Made by a program: the position numbers and the translations under genes. A DNA stretch of 64,000 nt. It comes from Gymnopus androsaceus JB14 (taxonomy: Eukaryota > Basidiomycota > Agaricomycetes > Agaricales > Omphalotaceae). Positions 58,480 to 64,000 of this stretch are shown here, piece after piece. The notes under the pieces were generated by a model. It was not told the origin of the DNA and searched no databases. It worked only from the letters and a program-made list of their open reading frames with translations. How positions within the stretch are numbered: the first letter of the stretch is position 1; each line of letters starts with the position of its first letter. The stretch is taken from the NCBI GenBank assembly GCA_009733575.1, contig ML769511.1:62001-126000 (forward strand). Reading direction: 5' to 3'.

Positions 58480-59400
58480 TTGTTCCCTGCCAATGTTAGC
58501 CGCATTGGCATTCTGTCCAGCAGCTTTGGCGCGTTTACGAAGTTTCTGGGTCGACTTGTTACCACGAAGACCTCTACCCCACAAGCAGCGCTGCCCATCG
58601 CACTGCTCGGTACTGTTAATAACAATAATTAAGACATGTCAATGGCAAGCAAGTAGTAAAAACGTACAAGTTGGCTTTGAGCACTGACGAGGGTAGCCAA
58701 TTCACGCTGGCCCTCAGATTTGACATCCTGGAGGGCGACGACAGCAGCCGTCTTTTTGTGAACGACGGTACCAAGACGAATCTTGCCCTTTACGATAACG
58801 TATGGAGCACCCATTTTCCGGCAAAAAGCAGGGAGGACGCAACGAGCTCGATGTGGTCAACAACCAAAGAAGCCATTTCGGCTTCGATGAGAGCAACTTG
58901 AGACTTTGATTGATAAAGAGAGGTTTCTTGGTCTCCTGAGTAAAATAGTTAGAAACGCGTAGTTTGAGCCAATCATACATCTTGTCCTTGCCATCGTAGC
59001 AGCAACAGCAGTAGCCTCAAGACTAGCCTTTTTCTCTACTTTGGATTCGGGGCGGTACTTGTTGAGGAGTTTGAACAGCTGAGTCGCGGTGTTCTTGTCC
59101 AAAGTGTGGCTGAATTGAGCGATTGAGGGAGGAACCCTGGAACGCTGCTTCAAAATTGTCTTTTAACGTTAGAGATGAACATATTCGGGCCATTTGACGA
59201 ATCGACGTAGTCAGTTGGACAGATTCTTGACTACAGCTATCATAAGCTTCCAGAAAATGGAAATGATGATGTCCACATCACGCACTGATACCAAAGTTTT
59301 TTGGTGTAGCCTCGAAGAGAGGGTTCTTCTGCGTTTCGGCTAAATTGACTCCAAAGGGAGCAGATGCAGGCTCTTTGGCGGTTCCGGATTTGGCTTTGGG
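58480..59400 (-). pseudogene. Ribosomal protein eL8 (L7Ae family) pseudogene
   Basis: Remnants in order are [98 protein letters not shown] and [20 protein letters not shown], then WGRGLRGNKSTQKL. These match 60S protein eL8 (RPL8 in yeast, RPL7A in animals). Between RFVKWPEYVHL and KQRS two codons that are Gln in functional copies are TAA (59169-59171 and 59163-59165). Codons are missing in the HDVDPIEL region (only DHIELVA remains), and the frame changes several times. Intron-like gaps remain, so it is a decayed duplicate rather than a retrocopy. An intact copy must exist elsewhere, because the protein is essential. Confidence 0.85.
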
Positions 59401-59878
59401 CTGGTCATTGAGACGAAGTCACCACATGTCATGAATTCAAGACAAGGCGCCTCGGAGCTCTAACGTCGTGCACAGAGTCACAGTGCACAACCCAGTAGAT
59501 ATATGCTTCATTGCCGCTAGGGCTCAGCAAATAAAAGTAGGAACACTCTCCGATCCCAATTTATAAAAGTCATTCTACAGGTCTATCAGAATCAGACAAA
59601 AAAGTCATCCGATTTCGAACTTACCCATTCTTCATTTCTGGGATCTGAGAGGTTCGAGACCTTTCCTGAACGAGCTCCTAAGCAAAGAAACGCATTTACT
59701 TGCCATTTTTTCAGTGTTTTCTAGCTCTTGATTGCCTGAGCCCTGAACCTTGGGCTGAACTTGGGCTGAACGAAAAAAAAAAAGAAAAAGTTCAAGCGCC
59801 GTCCATCTCACTGCTCCCTGGATGAGGGTACTGAATTTGATCTGAGAGGTGACTAAGTATATCGGTTCCTTACTCTAT

Positions 59879-59976
59879 GACCCCTTAGCTCAGTGGTAGA
59901 GCGTGTGATTCCAGTATGTCAGCTATCAGCTTTAGTTGAATCCACAAGGTCGTCCGTTCAATCCGGGCAGGGGTCA
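59879..59976 (+). tRNA. tRNA-Trp(CCA) with a 26-nt intron
   Basis: The acceptor stem GACCCCT pairs with AGGGGTC, the D-arm is GCTC/GAGC and the anticodon loop TTCCAG has anticodon CCA. An intron at 59915-59940 follows position 37. The T-arm is GTCCG-TTCAATC-CGGGC and the discriminator is A. The anticodon stem TGTGA/CCACA has one A-C mismatch next to the loop. Confidence 0.88.
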
Positions 59977-60299
59977 CTTCTCTAGCACCCTTCACTGTAT
60001 ATCTTACTCAACGCGATTGCTTGTTCAGCCTTTTTAGACCTGAGGGGTATATATATTACAGTCGAGCAAAGACAAATGGTGCAGTATGTTATAGTGAATT
60101 ACACCGATGAGTACGTTGCTCGGTGGAAGTCCAAGGGGGAACCGGGATTACGGACCGGTACACTCTGATGTGTTCGGTTGGTTCATCCTCAGAGCCCACT
60201 AAAAAAAAAAAAATTTACCCAGCCTTTTTATCAGTGAAGATTTGAGTTGAAATACATAGGCTTTTGAAGACTTGAAGTTTTTTCACACTGTTTCTGCTA

Positions 60300-61083
60300 A
60301 GATACATGTATGACAGATTCGGCAACCCCCACGTGATACTAAAAACTTTTGCAAGACTGCTAACTCATCAAAAAAATCATTGTGAATAAGATATAAGTAT
60401 ATCTAAAAACTAACAGATTTGCTAAATGCATAGAATCTCAAAAAGTTAAATACTGCAGTACAGTGTTCTATGGCTCCTTGAACCAGAACTTTGAATTTTC
60501 CTTGCGATTTTTCTGTTCTGCAAGAAGTAGCAAATTCTTTGTATCTAGTATTTTACTAAAAGAAAGAACAAGTGTTTCTAGATAATCAAATAAGGGAAAA
60601 ACATTGCTGTAGGGAGTTCCGCAAAAATATCTAAAGAATTAGTTGATTCTCATGTTTATGGCTCCTTGAACCACACCAAATTTGGCAGATCAAATTGTGC
60701 TGTCATACTTATGTTGCTCACTTAAGGAACAGACATCCTCCTTCCACAAGGCTGAGTATCTCAGATGCTGGAAATAGTGATTATGTATTTATGTATCATT
60801 TTTGTCAGGGCCCTGAGTATCAGTATTCAGCTAGTAAACAAAAATATATGTTTTTGAATGAAAAATATTCCAAAATACTTGATTTTTGATTTCCTGCATC
60901 TCGAGATTGGGAGCTAACACTCTGAGTATTTTCTCAACAATGCATCATGTATGTTCATTAAGTTTGTGACAGTACTTTAAGGTAAATACACCCTGCAAAA
61001 AAAATATGGTTGGTGGCTCAAGGAACCATAGAACACTGTACAGATCATGTGGGGGTTGCTGGATCTGTCATACATGTATCTTA
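60300..61083. repeat. Interrupted inverted repeat
   Basis: AAGATACATGTATGACAGAT plus GCAACCCCCACGTGAT at 60300-60338 is inverted at 61043-61083. GTACAGTGTTCTATGGCTCC at about 60457 is inverted at about 61016-61040. The two segments are contiguous in the right arm, but about 118 bp separate them in the left arm. The left-arm insert starts CACGTGATACTAAAAACTTT and resembles the end of the MITE at 27603-27782. Confidence 0.65.
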
Positions 61084-62929
61084 CTTTTGTTAAGCTCAAT
61101 GAGCAATTGGAGCAGTGGGGAATATATGGGTTGTATTTGGGAATGAAGGTGATCTGGCTCCTGGTCCCTATAGGTGACATATGGTGACATCAGATGTCAC
61201 ACTTACATCATTATATACAGCTTTGACACCCTAATAAAGCAGCTGTCATGTCACAGGGTTGGTCAGTTCACTCCTTGAGGCCATTAAAAAAAAATTTCAA
61301 CCCTGTGTAATAATAGAAAATTTTCGGTCCCCCTTGTGGAAGTCACCACTGCTGAGAGCAGCAAAATGGAAACTATACTTGTGTAAGTACTACCATTGGC
61401 TTTCGAGGATGAACCCTTTGTCTTCACAAAATATACAGTATCCTCCATCATAACATTTATGGTTCATTGAATAATTACTGAATATATTGCAACTGTGATA
61501 CCAGTGTATAACCTTTTACATTTGCTATCCAAAGTGTAAAACATTTTCCTTCCTTCATATGTAGAATAATAACCACATGCTAAGCCTAGGAACAATGTCA
61601 AATTAGGCCCTGCATTGTTCAACTATCGGTTTGGAAGCTCCATGCTACTGGTTAGGTTGGCTGGGTCATAGCAGTACTGTGTAAAACATGTCATGCAGAA
61701 AGCAGATAAGAGATTGCTCAATAGTGGGAGTCACATTCAGATGCAAATTGTTGAGTGCAACACATTGCAAACATCTACCCAAGTTAGGGTCTGGTAGCTT
61801 GCTTGGTTCACAATGTTCTGGGTTTCATTGGCTTTGCTTTTGATTGGGCCTGCAGCAGCACTAGAAGAGAGAAGGAGATACTCAATATCAGGAATTCAGG
61901 ATGATCACCAGGAAGGAACATGCTTGTTGAAAGGAGTTGGAAAGGAGTTGGCCTGGGGTAGGTAGATAATGAGCAGAGTGTGTGTGTGGAGTGAAAGCCA
62001 AAGAGTGTAGGTCACAAGGTGAAACCTTCATCAGCAAAACCTGGGTGAACTGTGGATTGCTGTGGATTGCTGTGGGTTGCTGTACAGCACTGTACAGAAG
62101 CCCCAATACAATCCACAGAAGCCACAGAACTGTCCAGTTCTGTACAGAGGAGGACCTTGCTGTGGGATCACCCAGGTTCCACTGATGTTGAGCTACAAAG
62201 TCATTAGTGAATGGGCATTTCTGGGAGTTGTGTTGAAAATAAAATAATAGCACCTGCTTGTGTTAATATGTTTTGCATTAGTGCAAGGCACTACTGTGTG
62301 AATGGGTGAGCAAAGTATTGGACAGCACTTTGCAGGCTACACAGTACTGTGGCTGTGTGCATTGGTACTTCATACTTCAGCTATTCTCATGCTACTGTGG
62401 CTGTACAAGCATCTCCCGGGGCCTCAACCAATATTGGGTTCACTTCACTCACCCAATGATAAAACATCAATAGGGATTTAAGGATATTATGGCTGTTTGA
62501 CTTCTTAAGGAACAGGTAAAGTACATGGGTATCTACAGGCAGTATTTACTTATACCCACAGAAATACATATGTCATAGCTATCAAATACAGTAAGTGGAT
62601 ACTGTGTGAAGTCATGATATCACCTATGAAGTAATGGTGATATAAGGTGTAATATAGTGTAAATATGTCATAAATGTGATGTAAACAATGACTTCATTAT
62701 GATATAGCCGTATCCAGCTTGCACAGCTGAATTCCAATTCCAACAAGTTGTTGGTGCTGTGGATGTTCTTTCAGCACAATTTTCTTGTCATTATTCAATA
62801 ATACATCAGCAAAAATGGTCTGGGCCTGGGCCCATAGCCTATAGGTTAGACTAATATGACCTGGGCAACCTGGGTGACTTAGGCCACCTAGGAATTTGCC
62901 CAAATCCTGATATCACCAGAGGGAGCCTC

Positions 62930-63372
62930 ATTGCAGCCTGAACACAACCTGAGAGCAACCTGAGTGCAACCTGAGCACTGTTTGCACAGTGGGTCAAGGG
63001 ACGAGAGGACGGTGGACTAAACGAACAGAGTGAGTATAAACTCAGTGGTGGTAAAACACTATATTATAAGTACCTAAACGAACGGAGTGAGTATACTAAA
63101 GGTAGTCAGTAAAATAGGTAGGTAGGAATAATGAACGTACTCACAACTCAGTGGTGGTAAAACACTGAGTTGTGTCAGCTAACTAAACTGAATGTATAAG
63201 ATGCCAAGAAAACGTAAGTACTAGAGTAGCGGGATGTCCGTATATGGTAAGTATATCACTGTATATGTCCGTAGGGTCTTTGGATTGTATAGTAAAGTTA
63301 ACAAGCACAACCTGAGGAAACCTGGGGCAGCCTGAAGAAGCCTGAGGAAGCCTGGGACAGCCTGAGATTTAT
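62930..63372 (+). repeat. Short interspersed tandem motifs
   Basis: Degenerate AGCCTGAG/CAACCTGAG units occur at 62930-62985 and 63305-63367. CTCAGTGGTGGTAAAACACT occurs at 63041 and again at about 63147. CTAAACGAAC(A/G)GAGTGAGTAT occurs at about 63017 and 63074. No coding signal. Confidence 0.65.
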
Positions 63373-63479
63373 CTAGAACTAGGATTACAAGCTAAATAGT
63401 TTCAATAAACTAGTACATTGAATTATAATGTGTATAAACATCAGCGAAACCTGTATTTTGCGTTTTAATTCCCACAGCA

Positions 63480-63540
63480 ATACTTAAAATTCCCAGAGCT
63501 CCCAGAGCTCCCAGCGCTGGCCAGCGCTTGCCAGTGCTGT
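63480..63540 (+). repeat. CCCAGAGCT short tandem repeat
   Basis: TCCCAGAGCTCCCAGAGCTC followed by CCAGCGCTGGCCAGCGCTTG forms a short tandem repeat with local palindromes. Related GGGAGCTTCTGGGAG follows at about 63594. Confidence 0.55.
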
Positions 63541-64000
63541 CAGAAAAATAAAATCTTACATTATTTCCAAATAAGGTAATTTTGCGGCCTCTGGGAGCTT
63601 CTGGGAGTCCCCTCCTGCATTGGCCAGACCATCTGAGTGCTGGGATGCTGGAACACTGGGAACTCTGGACAGTTTGCTCAAGCACTGCCCACGTCTCATA
63701 CAGGTTTTGCTGATGAATATCATTAAAAGAACAGTAGACACCCTAATTATTGGAATTTATCTACATATAATTGCATAAAATAAGTGCCCAAATAAGCGCC
63801 AAACTGCATGGGCACCTGTAGACTGTGTACAATTAAAAGTCTGTTGATGAGGTCAAATCAGATTCATCAGGAATTAATAGTTAACTTGATAAATATGTTA
63901 GTATACTTGAACTTGAGTTAAAAATACTTAAGTGAGGTGTTCCGAGTCATAAGTTAAGGCTAGTAAAACATTAATGAGTCTTGAAAAATAAGTTCACTTT

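Larger units (their letters stand above)
60000..64000. other. Gene-free, repeat-rich region
   Basis: No splice-linked or family-supported gene was found. The region is AT-rich with A-runs, inverted repeats and short tandem motifs listed separately. It looks like degenerated transposon or low-complexity DNA, different in composition from the gene-bearing part of the window. Confidence 0.5.

Noticed and set aside
60060..60200. Structured-looking segment before an A-run, considered as 5S rRNA or snoRNA
   Set aside because: It lacks the 5S internal control regions and no convincing box C/D or H/ACA pairing was found.
61888..62253. 121-codon frame in the repeat-rich end
   Set aside because: It overlaps low-complexity repeats (CTGTGGATTG units) and shows no protein family pattern.

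Overview
The window is nuclear DNA of a filamentous fungus, almost certainly an agaricomycete (mushroom-forming basidiomycete). Coding regions are split by many short GT-AG introns of about 45-75 nt. All three tRNA genes carry an intron after position 37. Several families largely or wholly confined to these fungi are present: DUF6534 and DUF6593 proteins, an RTA1-like membrane protein, an O-fucosyltransferase-like type II membrane protein, and small secreted proteins of unknown function. Exons were assembled by hand from splice sites, reading phase and family motifs; where phases close, exon coordinates are given.

Layout. 1.0-2.0 kb: an unnamed protein gene with micro-exons. 2.5-3.6 kb: a HotDog thioesterase. 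3.8-7.7 kb: repeats and two DNA transposon derivatives, one apparently nested in the target site of the other. 7.8-8.6 kb: a multi-span membrane protein. 10.0-10.6 kb: a small protein with a possible PD-(D/E)XK-like pattern, broken by a frameshift. 11.7-15.2 kb: branched-chain aminotransferase and an unknown poly-Q/H protein. 15.3-15.8 kb: a GH3 beta-glucosidase pseudogene. 16.7-20.0 kb: nitronate monooxygenase and an L-fuconate dehydratase-type enolase-superfamily enzyme, tail to tail. 20.9-23.3 kb: an unknown acidic-tailed protein, intron-containing tRNA-His and a DUF6593 protein. 23.9-28.5 kb: a non-coding tandem duplication of about 2.25 kb with nested repeats and a MITE in one copy. 28.8-39.7 kb: membrane and secreted proteins (fucosyltransferase-like, DUF6534, RTA1-like, two unknown secreted proteins), with a duplicated promoter segment.

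40.5-51.1 kb: four genes on the minus strand (ALDH3-type aldehyde dehydrogenase, MFSD1-like transporter, secreted berberine-bridge-type FAD oxidase, short-chain dehydrogenase), interrupted by a 997-bp non-autonomous transposon with an 8-bp target duplication. The enzymes could act in sequence on alcohols and aldehydes, but a shared pathway is only an inference. 53.4-55.6 kb: a 728-aa low-complexity protein with a repeated GRGG-G-S motif. 56.3-58.1 kb: a MYND zinc-finger protein. 58.2-60.0 kb: tRNA-Ser(CGA), a ribosomal protein eL8 pseudogene and tRNA-Trp(CCA). 60.2-64.0 kb: gene-free DNA with inverted repeats and short tandem repeats.

Three cross-cutting observations stand out. Two introns appear to use GC-AG borders. 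Six otherwise conserved genes contain eight or so apparent single-base frame breaks, two of them at homopolymers, which points to either sequence error or recent decay. Two pseudogenes (GH3 and eL8) carry clear inactivating changes.
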